DNA of 57,401 nt, taken from assembly GCA_039029395.1 (NCBI GenBank), contig JBCCGG010000037.1, positions 1 to 57,401 on the forward strand. Reading direction: 5' to 3'. The stretch is from JBCCGG01 sp039029395 (GTDB lineage Bacteria > Pseudomonadota > Alphaproteobacteria > Kiloniellales > JAKSDN01). The translations under genes were made by a program, and so were the position numbers. This document shows positions 8,800 to 17,064 of this stretch, one piece after another (position 1 is the stretch's first letter; each line of letters opens with the position of its first letter). The notes beneath the pieces are model-generated. The model made no database searches. It was not told the DNA's origin and was given only the letters and a program-made list of their open reading frames with translations.

Positions 8800-9231
8800 C
8801 TACCTTTGGGCCAACTCCAGGGTGATGCCCTCGGGCCCCTCGAAGAACACCAGCTTGAGGCCGCGAAAATCCATCATCTCATTGCGAAAGGTCACGCCCG
8901 CGGCCTTAAGCCGGGCAACGTCGGCCTCGATGTCGTCGCTACGAAAACAGAGGTGGTTGAAGCCGACCCTGGAGAGGTCGCGGACTTTCGGATCGTTCGC
9001 GCTTTCGGGATTGCGGTACTTCAGCAGCTGGATATCGAAATGGGGCGTGCAGTCCTTGAGCACCAGGGTGACGTGCTCGGCTTCGATGCCGGGGATCCCC
9101 ATGTAGGCGTCCATCACCGGGCCGGAGATCACCGTGGTCAGCCCCTCCTCGAAGCCAAGCAGGGCGAAGAAGGCCTTGGCGCCGTCCAGGTCCTTGACGA
9201 CGATCGTAACGTGGTCGGGGTTCCGCACCAT
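8800..9231 (-). CDS. VOC/glyoxalase-like metalloenzyme
   Basis: 143 aa, one VOC module of two beta-alpha-beta-beta-beta repeats. DHVTIVVKDLDGAKAFFALLG gives the first metal-ligand strand (His at residue 7), NHLCFRSDDIE carries another candidate His, and FFEGPEGITLELAQ holds the final Glu; together these match the metal set of the fold. It could be a glyoxalase, dioxygenase or isomerase; the reaction is not predictable. The frame extends to 9276, but ATG 9231 is chosen because GGGAGG lies about ten bases upstream and the conserved fold begins right there. It is the third gene in a row on the minus strand after the cupin and RidA genes, 70 bases downstream of RidA. Confidence 0.85.
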   Translation of the reverse strand: MVRNPDHVTIVVKDLDGAKAFFALLGFEEGLTTVISGPVMDAYMGIPGIEAEHVTLVLKDCTPHFDIQLLKYRNPESANDPKVRDLSRVGFNHLCFRSDDIEADVARLKAAGVTFRNEMMDFRGLKLVFFEGPEGITLELAQR

Positions 9232-9301
9232 AGCAGCCGCGCCTCCCGGAATGTGACAGGGCCTCCCACATAGCACTTGGGCCCTCGGCCCGGCAACGGA
9301 C

Positions 9302-9754
9302 CTAGCGCTCGTCCCGGCCGGGCGGCCTATAGCGCTCCGGTGGAATGACCGCGATCGGCGTCAGCTCGACCAAGAAATCCTCGTGCCCGAGGCCGGCCAC
9401 CATCACCGAGGTGCTGACCGGCGGGTCGCGCTCGCTCAAGTACTCGCCGCGCACTCCCTGGATGAGCGGCAGCTGGGCCCGGTCGGTGAAATAGGTGGTG
9501 ATCGAGACCACATCGCCGAGCTCGCCGCCGAGCGCGGCCAAGACGCAGCGGATGTTCTCGAAGCATTGCCGGGTCTGGGCCGCCGCGTCGCCCGGCCCGA
9601 CGAGATTTTCCTCGGCATCCCAGGCAACCTGGCCGGTCAGGTGCACGACGACCCCCTCGGGCTGGGCGAGGCCCATGGAAAAGCCCCGGCCCCGGGGCCC
9701 CCAGACGCCCTGCGGGTTGACGGCGCGAGTCACGGCGATGGCCGCGCGACGCAA
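9302..9754 (-). CDS. RidA/YjgF-family protein
   Basis: 150 aa. FSMGLAQPEGVVVHLTGQVAWD, then QTRQCFENIRCVLAALGG and SVMVAGLGHEDFLVELTPIAV, follow the Rid fold in order, including the conserved Glu near the end. RidA proteins hydrolyse reactive enamine/imine intermediates released by PLP enzymes; some subfamilies act in specific catabolic pathways, and the usual catalytic Arg position here is less clear. The longest frame begins at a TTG (9754), four bases after the cupin stop; a GTG at 9733 would also fit the family's usual N-terminus (NPQGVWGPRGRG). It forms a probable operon with the cupin gene upstream. Confidence 0.85.
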   Translation of the reverse strand: MRRAAIAVTRAVNPQGVWGPRGRGFSMGLAQPEGVVVHLTGQVAWDAEENLVGPGDAAAQTRQCFENIRCVLAALGGELGDVVSITTYFTDRAQLPLIQGVRGEYLSERDPPVSTSVMVAGLGHEDFLVELTPIAVIPPERYRPPGRDER

Positions 9755-9758
9755 TCCC

Positions 9759-10130
9759 TCACGCGGAACTCATATAGTACTTATGCAGGGTTTCCGTGAT
9801 CTGCCAGGTGAGCTTCGCCCCCTTTGGAACGAAAAGCGTGTCGCCGGCAGTAAAGGTCTCGGCCTTGCCATCGGGGTCGGTCAGGGTGACCGAGCCGCTG
9901 ATGATGCTCATGATCTCGTTGACCGGGTAGCTCTCGAACTCTTCCAGGCAGGGCGCGCATTGCCACACGCCGGCGCTTAGCGAGCCGTCGGCCGCGGCGA
10001 AGAAGTCGTGGATAACCTCGGTCTGATCCGACCCGCTGAAGCTGCCCGCATCGACCAGATGGCTGGCCTGCATGCCGGTCTCCGGATCGCCGCCCGGCAG
10101 CAGCCTTATGAAACCGCTCGTCATGCTCAT
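9759..10130 (-). CDS. Cupin_3 (DUF861-like) small protein
   Basis: 123 aa. The single cupin domain shows SLSAGVWQCAPC, then EFESYPVNEIMSIISGSVTLTD with the conserved Glu and Gly, and FTAGDTLFVPKGAKLTWQI, the second cupin motif. The His-rich metal set of classical cupins is largely absent, as in Cupin_3 proteins such as EutQ-like and ureidoglycine-lyase relatives, so metal binding is uncertain. ATG 10130 or ATG 10124 may be used; GGGGGAAA lies directly before. The frame stays open upstream to 10379, but that part overlaps the divergent UbiD gene and is not cupin-like. It heads the cupin-RidA operon and is divergent from the UbiD gene, which suggests shared regulation. Confidence 0.85.
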   Translation of the reverse strand: MSMTSGFIRLLPGGDPETGMQASHLVDAGSFSGSDQTEVIHDFFAAADGSLSAGVWQCAPCLEEFESYPVNEIMSIISGSVTLTDPDGKAETFTAGDTLFVPKGAKLTWQITETLHKYYMSSA

Positions 10131-10266
10131 TTTCCCCCGAGAGAAGTCACTGGAGGATCCAATCCTAGCACCCCAAGGTTCGCGGCGTGAACCTCTCAAC
10201 AAGCCTGCCGGCTGAACAGCCTCTAAATGTGCAATAGTGACTCCCTGACGCCGGAGGAGCTGACCC

Positions 10267-11781
10267 ATGGCGCGACACCTGAAGGATCTGCGTGAGTTCA
10301 TCGAAGCCTTGGCCGAGATCGGCGAGATGCAGCCGATCGATCGAATGGTCGATTGGCACCTGGAGATGGGCGCCGTCATTCGCCATTCCTATGACACCAA
10401 GGCACCCGCGCCGCTGTTCAACCGCATCAAGGATATCGAGCCCGGCTTTCGGGCACTGGGCGCGACCTTCGGCACCAGCGCCAATCACGGCCAATTCCTG
10501 GCGCGCTGCGCCGTGGCCCTGGGATTGGCGCCCGGCACCCCGACCCAAGACCTGGTCAGCGCCTTGGCCGACCTTTTCAACAGCGGAAAGCGCATTCCTC
10601 CGCGAACCCTGGCGACCGGGCCCTGCAAGGAAAACCGTCTGATCGGTGACGCCATCGATCTGGAGCGTTTTCCAGTCCCCTACATTCACGACGGTGACGG
10701 CGGCCGCTACTTCAACACGCTGGGGACCGTTGTCGCACAGACGCCGGACGGCCAATGGACCAATTGGGCGATTGCGCGCGCGATGCTCGTCTCGAAAACC
10801 CAAGTGGTGCCGAGTATCGGGCCATCGAAAGACACCACAAAGATCTTTGCCCAGTGGCAAGCCATGGGCCAAGACATGCCCATCGCAATCTTCCAAGGGG
10901 GCCCGCCGGTGATTCCCTTCGCCTCGGGCGGCTCGCTCGGCGAGGGCGTCAACGAGGCCGACGTGCTGGGCGGATTTCTCGGCGAGCCCATTGAGGTGGT
11001 CAAATGCGAAACACACGGCCTGACCGTGCCGGCCACCTCGGAAATCGTCGTGGAGGGTTTTCTGTCGCTCACGGAAACCGAGATGGAAGGCCCCATGGGC
11101 GAGTACTCGGGCAACCTCTGCCCGACCGCCCATGGCCTGAAGCCGGTCATGAACATCTCCGCGATCACCTATCGGGACAGGCCGATTCTGCCGGTCGTGA
11201 CGGCGGGCTTTCCCGTCGAAGAGAACAGCACGGTCTGGGGCCTGGGCATTTCCGGGCGCATTTTCGGCCAGCTGCAACGGGCGAAGTTCCCAGTGGGCGC
11301 CTGCTTCCTTTTGTTCGAGGCCGCCTGCCATCTGCTGGTGGTGACCGTGCCTCTGGACTACATACGCCAGCAGAAGGCCCAAGGCCGCTACTCGACCGAC
11401 GATCTGATCGCCCGCCTGCGCGCCGTGGTCTTCGATCAAGAGCCGGGACGCTGGATCCCGCGCATCGTCCTGCTCGCCGACGACATAGACCCTGCCGATA
11501 TCAACGTCGTGCTCTGGGCCATTGCGACCCGCTGCCGCCCCGATCAGCAGCTGCTCTATCCCGACGAGACGTGTGGCCAGCCGCTGATCTCCTTTCTGAA
11601 CGATGAGGAGCGGCATACGGGCCGCGTTACCAAGACGATCTGGAACTGCCTGCGCCCCGACGATCTGGAAAGTGCCGAGGTTCCCATTCCCTCGCGCTTC
11701 GAGACCGCTTGGCCGCTCGAGACCCGAGAGAGAGTGCTGAAGAACTGGAAGAGCTACGGCTACGGCGCGCGCGGCACCTAA
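10267..11781 (+). CDS. UbiD-family prenyl-FMN-dependent decarboxylase
   Basis: 504 aa, the usual length for UbiD enzymes. It has LGRTFG-like N-terminal strands, FPVPYIHDGDGGRYFNTLG, a WTNWAIARAMLV stretch in the prenyl-FMN/metal region, and EGPMGEYSGN, which carries the conserved Glu of the catalytic E-R-E triad. UbiD enzymes reversibly decarboxylate aromatic or alpha,beta-unsaturated acids and need prenyl-FMN made by a UbiX-type flavin prenyltransferase; no UbiX is visible in this window. GGAGGAG lies eight bases before ATG 10267. The gene is divergent from a cupin-RidA pair, and an amidase and GABA genes lie downstream on the other strand. It may be a catabolic carboxylase/decarboxylase rather than the ubiquinone enzyme, since no ubiquinone genes are near. 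Confidence 0.92.
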   Translation: MARHLKDLREFIEALAEIGEMQPIDRMVDWHLEMGAVIRHSYDTKAPAPLFNRIKDIEPGFRALGATFGTSANHGQFLARCAVALGLAPGTPTQDLVSALADLFNSGKRIPPRTLATGPCKENRLIGDAIDLERFPVPYIHDGDGGRYFNTLGTVVAQTPDGQWTNWAIARAMLVSKTQVVPSIGPSKDTTKIFAQWQAMGQDMPIAIFQGGPPVIPFASGGSLGEGVNEADVLGGFLGEPIEVVKCETHGLTVPATSEIVVEGFLSLTETEMEGPMGEYSGNLCPTAHGLKPVMNISAITYRDRPILPVVTAGFPVEENSTVWGLGISGRIFGQLQRAKFPVGACFLLFEAACHLLVVTVPLDYIRQQKAQGRYSTDDLIARLRAVVFDQEPGRWIPRIVLLADDIDPADINVVLWAIATRCRPDQQLLYPDETCGQPLISFLNDEERHTGRVTKTIWNCLRPDDLESAEVPIPSRFETAWPLETRERVLKNWKSYGYGARGT

Positions 11782-11797
11782 GTCACGGTAGAACGCC

Positions 11798-13237
11798 TCA
11801 CGCCGACAGCCGCGTCCCGTTCATCATCCCGTGACCCGCCAGCTCCGGGTAGCGGCCCGGCCAGGCGATGATCTCCTCCAGGCGCTCGGCGACCGCCAGC
11901 ACCCGGCGGTCCTCGCCGCGCCGGCCGAGGATCTGGAGCGACACGGGCAGGGCCTCGTCGCCGAGACCGATCGGCAGGGCGCAGGCCGGGAAGCCGGCCA
12001 GGTTGGCGTCGTAGAGGAAGCCGGCCCAGTCGACCCAGGGCGGCAGGATCTCCGTGTTGCCGATGCGCTCGGGCCAGCGTCGGCCGTGGCCGAAGGCTTC
12101 GCAGCCCAGGGTCGGGGTCACGAGAACATGGGCGCCGGTGCGCTCAAAGAGCTCCAGATAGGCCCGGTGGATGTGCTCGCGCGCATGCTGGGCCGCAACA
12201 AAGTCGTCGAGCTCGAAGGCCGAGCCGAAGGCCAGCAGCTCGCGCGTGATCTCGCCCAGGGTCTCTGGCCTAAGCTCCAGGTGCTGGCGGTCGGAGACCC
12301 AGGCGTCAGCGAAGGCCGTCGTCGCCCAAGGCTGAACCGAAGAGCCCAGACCGGGCTGATCCCACAGGATCCGCGCGCCGGCCCCTTCCAGGCGCCGCAT
12401 CGTGGCCTGGAAAGCTTGGCGCACGTCCCGGTCGAGCGGCGCGAAACCCAGATCTTCCGAGGCGACCACGGCAAAGTCGCCCAGCGCCAAGTCGTCGTTC
12501 GCGTGATCGTGAGGCTCGGTGCTGTGGCGGTCGCCCGGATGAAAGCCGGCCATGACCTCGAACATAAGGCGCGCATCGGCCACCGAACGGGCCAAGGGCC
12601 CATAGGCGACCAGGCTTTTCCAGGTTGGAAAGCAGGGCTCGCGCGGCACCACGCCGAAGCTCGGCTTGAAGCCGACCAGGCCGCAGAAGGCCGCCGGGAT
12701 GCGCACCGAGCCGCCGCCATCGCCGCCGAGCGACAGCGGCCCCAGGCCAGCCGCCACGGCGGCGCCCGCACCGCCCGAGGAGCCGCCCGGCGTGCGGCTG
12801 TGGTCCCAGGGGTTGGCGGTGGTGCCGTAGAACTCCGAGGTGGTGACGCCGATGTAGCTGAACTCCGGGCAGGTGGTCTTGGCGAAGATCACCGCGCCGG
12901 CCTCCTCCAGGCGGGCGACCGCGGCCGAGGTCTCCTGGGGTACGAAGTCAGCCAGGGTGCGCGAGCCGTTGGCGCAGCGCACGCCGGCCAGCCATTGGGA
13001 ATCCTTGACCGTGATCGGCACGCCGGTCAGCGGCCCGCCCTCGCCGCGCGCCAAGAGCCGGTCCGCTTGCTGGGCCGACGCGCGGGCGCGCTCGTAGAGC
13101 GGCAGGGCGATCGCGTTGATCGCCGGGTTGACCGCCTCGCAGCGATCAATCACCGCCTGCAGGGCCTCGAGCGCCGAGAGCTCCTTGCGCCTGAGCGCCC
13201 CTGCCAGCTCGACCGCCGACATCCAGCCGATGTCCAT
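11798..13237 (-). CDS. Amidase-signature (AS) family amidase
   Basis: 479 aa. The Ser-cisSer-Lys triad is visible: Lys in GVPITVKDSQWLAGV, cis-Ser and following Gly-rich signature in RTPGGSSGGAGAAVAAG, and the nucleophile Ser in GGDGGGSVRIPAAFCG. The enzyme hydrolyses a carboxylic amide in the cytosol; substrates in this family run from simple amides to glutamyl-tRNA. It is probably a catabolic amidase and not GatA, since no gatB/gatC is adjacent. GGAG sits six bases before ATG 13237; a GTG directly upstream (13240) is the alternative. It lies 78 bases downstream of gabT on the same strand, but an intrinsic terminator separates the two, so it probably has its own promoter or depends on read-through. 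Confidence 0.92.
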   Translation of the reverse strand: MDIGWMSAVELAGALRRKELSALEALQAVIDRCEAVNPAINAIALPLYERARASAQQADRLLARGEGGPLTGVPITVKDSQWLAGVRCANGSRTLADFVPQETSAAVARLEEAGAVIFAKTTCPEFSYIGVTTSEFYGTTANPWDHSRTPGGSSGGAGAAVAAGLGPLSLGGDGGGSVRIPAAFCGLVGFKPSFGVVPREPCFPTWKSLVAYGPLARSVADARLMFEVMAGFHPGDRHSTEPHDHANDDLALGDFAVVASEDLGFAPLDRDVRQAFQATMRRLEGAGARILWDQPGLGSSVQPWATTAFADAWVSDRQHLELRPETLGEITRELLAFGSAFELDDFVAAQHAREHIHRAYLELFERTGAHVLVTPTLGCEAFGHGRRWPERIGNTEILPPWVDWAGFLYDANLAGFPACALPIGLGDEALPVSLQILGRRGEDRRVLAVAERLEEIIAWPGRYPELAGHGMMNGTRLSA

Positions 13238-13300
13238 CACATACTCCGAAGTCGCAAGGGTTCCGTGGCGCGCAGCGGAACGCGCGTGCGGTAAGGCGGG

Positions 13301-13328
13301 AAAACGCCGGCGCTGTTAAGCGCCGGCG
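13301..13328 (-). terminator. Intrinsic terminator overlapping the gabT stop
   Basis: On the minus strand two perfect 10-base arms, CGCCGGCGCT and AGCGCCGGCG, flank a 4-base loop TAAC and are followed by TTTT. The gabT stop codon TAA falls across the stem-loop junction, so the hairpin forms only as translation finishes. This is the clearest Rho-independent terminator in the window and it separates gabT from the amidase gene. Confidence 0.85.
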
Positions 13329-14602
13329 ATCTCGATCATGGATTTCTCGATGATGTCGAGCCCCTCGTCGACGACCTCCTCGGACGCCGTCAGAGGCACC
13401 AGGATACGCACGGAGTTACCGAACACGCCACAGGGCAGGATCACCAGGCCATTGGCCTCGGCCTTGGTGACCAGCGCCTTGGCCATCGCCGGATCGGGCT
13501 CGTGTGCGCCGCGTCCCTTGACCATCTCGAAGGCGATCATGGCGCCCAGGCCCCGCACGTCGCCGATCGGCGGCGTGTCGTTGCGCTCTTTCAAGCGCTG
13601 GACCCGCTCCTTGATGTGCTCGCCGATCTGGATCGCCCGGGCGCAGAGGTCCTCGTCTTCGATCACCTCGATCACGGCGAGCGCCGCCGCACAGCCGATC
13701 GGGCTGCCGCCATATGTGCTGCCCAGGCCGCCCGGATCGGGCGCGTCCATGATCTCGGCCTTGCCCGAGATCGCCGAAAGCGGATAGCCGCCGGCCAGCG
13801 ACTTGGCCATGACGATCAGGTCGGGCTCGATGCCGTAGTGCTCGATCGCCAGCAGCTTGCCGGTACGCGCGAAACCGGTCTGCACCTCGTCGGCGATCAT
13901 AACGATGCCGTGCTCGGTGCAGATCTCGCGGATCCGCTCCATGAAGGCCTGGGGCGCCACGTAGAAGCCGCCCTCGCCCTGCACCGGCTCGATGATGATC
14001 GCCGCCACCTGACTTGGCTCCACGTCGACCTTGAACAGCCACTCGAGCGCCGCCAGGCTTTGCTCCATGGAGATGCCGTGATGCTCGATCGGGAACGGCG
14101 CGTGGTAGATCTCGCCCGGGAAGGGCCCGAACTTGGCCTTGTAGGGCAGGACCTTGCCGGTCAGGCCCATGGTCAGCAGGGAGCGGCCGTGGAACGCACC
14201 GTTGAAGGCGATCACGGCACCCCGTCCGGTGTGGGCGCGGGCGATCTTGACCGCGTTCTCGACCGCCTCGGCGCCGGAGTTCATCAGCAGCGTCTTGGCG
14301 TTCTCGATCGGCACCAGATTGTTCAGGCGCTCGGCCAGCTCGATGTAGGAATCGTAGGCCATGACCTGAAAGGCGGTGTGGGTGAAGCGCTCCGACTGCG
14401 CCGCCACCGAGGCCATCACCTTGGGATGGCGGTGGCCGGTGTTGAGCACCGCGATGCCGCCGGCGAAGTCGATGAAGCGCCGGCCTTCCACGTCCCAGAT
14501 CTCGGCGTTCTCCGCCTTGTCCGCGAAGATGCCGGTCGCGGTGGCGAGGCCCCGCGGGATGGCGGCCTCGCGCCGGCTGATCATTTCAGCGTTGGTTGTC
14601 AT
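13316..14602 (-). CDS. gabT: 4-aminobutyrate aminotransferase
   Basis: 428 aa, a class III PLP aminotransferase that moves the amino group of GABA to 2-oxoglutarate to give succinate semialdehyde. IPRGLATATGIFADKAENAEIWDVEG opens the protein as in GabT, IIIEPVQGEGGF and MIADEVQTGFARTG hold the PLP-contacting Glu and Asp, and the Schiff-base Lys is in VMAKSLAGGYPLSAI. The frame continues to 14914, but that extension lies in gabD and is not GabT-like; ATG 14602 has GAGGAAAAG directly upstream. It starts 22 bases after gabD, so the two consecutive enzymes of GABA breakdown are one operon. A strong terminator ends it. Some homologues also use 5-aminovalerate or other omega-amino acids. Confidence 0.95.
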   Translation of the reverse strand: MTTNAEMISRREAAIPRGLATATGIFADKAENAEIWDVEGRRFIDFAGGIAVLNTGHRHPKVMASVAAQSERFTHTAFQVMAYDSYIELAERLNNLVPIENAKTLLMNSGAEAVENAVKIARAHTGRGAVIAFNGAFHGRSLLTMGLTGKVLPYKAKFGPFPGEIYHAPFPIEHHGISMEQSLAALEWLFKVDVEPSQVAAIIIEPVQGEGGFYVAPQAFMERIREICTEHGIVMIADEVQTGFARTGKLLAIEHYGIEPDLIVMAKSLAGGYPLSAISGKAEIMDAPDPGGLGSTYGGSPIGCAAALAVIEVIEDEDLCARAIQIGEHIKERVQRLKERNDTPPIGDVRGLGAMIAFEMVKGRGAHEPDPAMAKALVTKAEANGLVILPCGVFGNSVRILVPLTASEEVVDEGLDIIEKSMIEIAGA

Positions 14603-14624
14603 CTTTTCCTCATCCCTTGAACTT

Positions 14625-16115
14625 TTATACCCCACCCATGCAGAGGTATTTGATCTCCAGGAAGTCGTCCATGCCGTACTTGGAGCCTTCTCGGCCGACG
14701 CCCGATTCCTTGATGCCGCCGAAGGGCGCCACCTCGGTCGAGATGATGCCGGTGTTGATACCGACGATGCCGTACTCCAGCGCCTCGCCGACCCGCCAGA
14801 CCCGGCCCAGATCACGGGCGTAGAAGTAGGAGGCCAGGCCGAACTCCGTGTCGTTGGCCATGGCGATCGCCTCGTCTTCCGTCTTGAAGCGGAACAGCGG
14901 TGCGACCGGACCAAAGGTCTCCTCGCGGGTCACTGCCATCTCGGTGGTGACGTCGGTCAGCACGGTTGGCTGATAGAAGGTACCGCCCAGCGAATGACGC
15001 TGACCGCCGACCGCCACCTTGGCGCCCTTGGAAAGGGCGTCGGCGACATGCTCCTCGACCTTTTCCAAGCCGCCCATGTCGATCAGCGGGCCCTGGTTGA
15101 CGCCCTCCTCCATGCCGGGCCCGACCTTGAGCGCGGCGACCGCGTCGGCCAGCTTGGCCGAGAAGGCCTCGTAGACAGAGTCTTGGACCAGCAGGCGGTT
15201 GGCGCAGACGCAGGTCTGTCCGGTGTTGCGGAACTTGGACATCATGGCGCCCTCGACCGCGGCGTCCAGATCGGCGTCTTCGAAGACGATGAAAGGCGCG
15301 TTGCCGCCAAGCTCCATGGAGACCTTCTTGACTGTGCCGGCGCACTGTTCCATGAGCAGCTTGCCGACCTCGGTCGAACCGGTGAAGGAGAGCTTGCGCA
15401 CGATCGGGTTGGAGGTCAGCTCGCCGCCGATCTCGCCCGAACCGCCGGTCACCACGTTGATAATGCCGGCCGGCACGCCGGCCCGCTCGGCCAACTCGGC
15501 CAAAGCCAATGCCGAATAGGGCGTCGCGGTGGCCGGCTTGATCACCACCGGGCAGCCGGCGGCAAGCGCGGGCGCGCACTTGCGGGTGATCATGGCGATC
15601 GGGAAGTTCCAGGGGGTGATCGCCGCGACCACGCCGATCGGCTGCTTGATCACGACGATGCGCTTGTCGCCCTGGTGCTGGGGAATGGTGTCGCCGTAGA
15701 TCCGCTTGGCCTCCTCGGCGAACCATTCGATGAAGCTGGCGCCGTAGACCACCTCGCCCTTGGCCTCGGCGAGCGGCTTGCCCTGCTCCAAGGTCATGAG
15801 CGTCGCCAGGTCGTCCTGGTTTTCCAGGATCAAGTCGAACCAGCGGCGCAGCACCGCCGCGCGCTCCTTGGCGAGCTTGTCGCGCCAGGCCGGCCAGGCG
15901 GCATTTGCCGCCTCGATCGCGCGCCGGGTCTCATTGCGCCCCAGCTTGGGTACGGTGCCCAGATGGCTGCCGTCGGCCGGGTTGGTGACCGCCACGGTGG
16001 CGCCGGACTCTGCATCGCACCACGCGCCGTCGATGTAGCATTGCTGGCGGAACAAGCCGCCATCACTCAAAGCCGGGCTGCCGTTCCCGGCAACCACTGC
16101 TGCCTCAGCCGTCAT
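14625..16115 (-). CDS. gabD: Succinate-semialdehyde dehydrogenase
   Basis: 496 aa, an aldehyde dehydrogenase that oxidises succinate semialdehyde to succinate with NAD(P)+. The family core is complete: AAITPWNFPIAMITRK, the nucleotide region LSFTGSTEVGKLL, the general-base Glu in VSMELGGNAPFIVFEDAD, and the catalytic Cys in FRNTGQTCVCANRLLVQ, which is the typical SSADH sequence. GGAGGAGGG stands before ATG 16115. It precedes gabT by 22 bases and the two complete the GABA shunt from GABA to the TCA cycle. No gabR-like regulator adjoins the pair; expression may be driven from the 79-base gap that separates it from the VOC gene upstream. Confidence 0.95.
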   Translation of the reverse strand: MTAEAAVVAGNGSPALSDGGLFRQQCYIDGAWCDAESGATVAVTNPADGSHLGTVPKLGRNETRRAIEAANAAWPAWRDKLAKERAAVLRRWFDLILENQDDLATLMTLEQGKPLAEAKGEVVYGASFIEWFAEEAKRIYGDTIPQHQGDKRIVVIKQPIGVVAAITPWNFPIAMITRKCAPALAAGCPVVIKPATATPYSALALAELAERAGVPAGIINVVTGGSGEIGGELTSNPIVRKLSFTGSTEVGKLLMEQCAGTVKKVSMELGGNAPFIVFEDADLDAAVEGAMMSKFRNTGQTCVCANRLLVQDSVYEAFSAKLADAVAALKVGPGMEEGVNQGPLIDMGGLEKVEEHVADALSKGAKVAVGGQRHSLGGTFYQPTVLTDVTTEMAVTREETFGPVAPLFRFKTEDEAIAMANDTEFGLASYFYARDLGRVWRVGEALEYGIVGINTGIISTEVAPFGGIKESGVGREGSKYGMDDFLEIKYLCMGGV

Positions 16116-16187
16116 CTGGCCCTCCTCCGGGTTGGAATTTGCCCATAAGATGACTCCCCGGCCATCAAATGGCCATAGGAAAGGTTG

Positions 16188-16207
16188 GGCGGCCTCAAAG
16201 GGCCGCC
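16188..16207 (-). terminator. Weak hairpin at the end of the VOC gene
   Basis: GGCGGCC and GGCCGCC form a perfect 7-base stem with a 6-base loop containing the TGA stop of the gene. On the minus strand it is followed by CAACCTTTCC, a poor U-tract, so it may only partly terminate transcription ahead of gabD. Confidence 0.45.
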
Positions 16208-16896
16208 GTCTCCTCGACGAAGGGCACCTGGGCGCCGATTTCCGGGGCGATCTCCGCCACGAAAGCCGGCGTCTCGGCCTCGACCAACTCGGTTGTCGCG
16301 GTCTCAGGCGGCACCGCGCCGGCCAGCCGGGCCCGGCTCTCGATTTCCTCCTGGCTCAGGTTCTCGACCTTGCTGGCGATCGACCAGAAGTGGCCGAAAG
16401 GATCCACCAGCTTGCCGCAGCGATCGCCCCAATAGGCGAAGCCGAGCGGCAGCACCTCGTGCGCGCCGGCGGCGAGCGCCTGCTCCCAGAGCGCGTCCAC
16501 GTCGGCGACATAGAGCTGCATCATGGTCGGCGAGCCACCCAGCGAGGTCGGCGAGAGGATGCCGTAATCCGGGCACTCGTCCATCACCAGGACCGTGGAG
16601 GTGCCGATCTTTAGCTCGGCGTGCAGAATGGTCTGGCCGTCCAGTGCATAGATCCGGCCCTTTTCCTCGGCGCCGAAGGCGGCCTTGTAGAACTCCATCG
16701 CAGCGGCCGCGCCGCGCACGGTGAGATAGGGGGTCACGGTGCGGAAGCCTTTGGGCACCGGTGCGACCTTGCGCACGGTGGTCTTCTTGGCGGCACGCTT
16801 GGCCGGGGTCTTCTGGACCGGAGCCTCCTTAATCGGAGTCTCGGCAGCCGAGGCCTTGGCGGCCTGGGTCTTGCTGGCCGGGGTCTTGCGGGGCAT
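16195..16896 (-). CDS. PhnB-like VOC protein with Lys/Ala/Pro-rich N-terminal tail
   Basis: 233 aa. From about residue 48 there is one PhnB/YdcJ-type VOC domain (GFRTVTPYLTVRGAAAAMEFY, MQLYVADVDALWEQALAAGA, WGDRCGKLVDPFGHFWSIA), which usually binds small ligands and often lacks metal. In front of it stands a highly basic tail of about 47 residues rich in K, A, P and T with KRAAKK, similar in composition to bacterial histone-H1-like tails; behind it is an acidic C-tail of about 45 residues. The unusual tails suggest binding to nucleic acid or another polyanion, which is inference. GGAGGAC precedes ATG 16896; the frame open to 16956 is not conserved-looking. A palindromic operator lies upstream. 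Confidence 0.85.
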   Translation of the reverse strand: MPRKTPASKTQAAKASAAETPIKEAPVQKTPAKRAAKKTTVRKVAPVPKGFRTVTPYLTVRGAAAAMEFYKAAFGAEEKGRIYALDGQTILHAELKIGTSTVLVMDECPDYGILSPTSLGGSPTMMQLYVADVDALWEQALAAGAHEVLPLGFAYWGDRCGKLVDPFGHFWSIASKVENLSQEEIESRARLAGAVPPETATTELVEAETPAFVAEIAPEIGAQVPFVEETAAL

Positions 16897-17007
16897 AAAA
16901 TCGTCCTCCAGTGCGGTTGCGGTCAGGTGTCTCGTAGGTGTCTTGCGGTGTCTCAAAAGGTCGGTGCCAGCCGGTCGGGCCCTCGGGGCTACCTTGCTCT
17001 GACACCG

Positions 17008-17026
17008 ACATCATGTATCATGATGT
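17008..17026. promoter_or_regulatory. Perfect palindrome, candidate repressor operator
   Basis: ACATCATG and CATGATGT form perfect 8-base inverted arms around TAT. It lies in the 168-base gap between the divergent PhnB-like VOC gene and a small hypothetical gene, the right place for an operator read by a dimeric helix-turn-helix protein. No matching regulator is adjacent, so the binder is unknown. Confidence 0.55.
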
Positions 17027-17064
17027 AGTCCCGATTCGCGATTTTGGCAACACCATGGATCAAG

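Noticed and set aside
14603..14914. N-terminal extension of the gabT frame
   Set aside because: The extension lies inside gabD and is unlike any GabT; ATG 14602 has a good ribosome-binding site.
14376..16148. 590-codon plus-strand open frame
   Set aside because: Antisense of gabD; GabD carries full catalytic motifs and Shine-Dalgarno.
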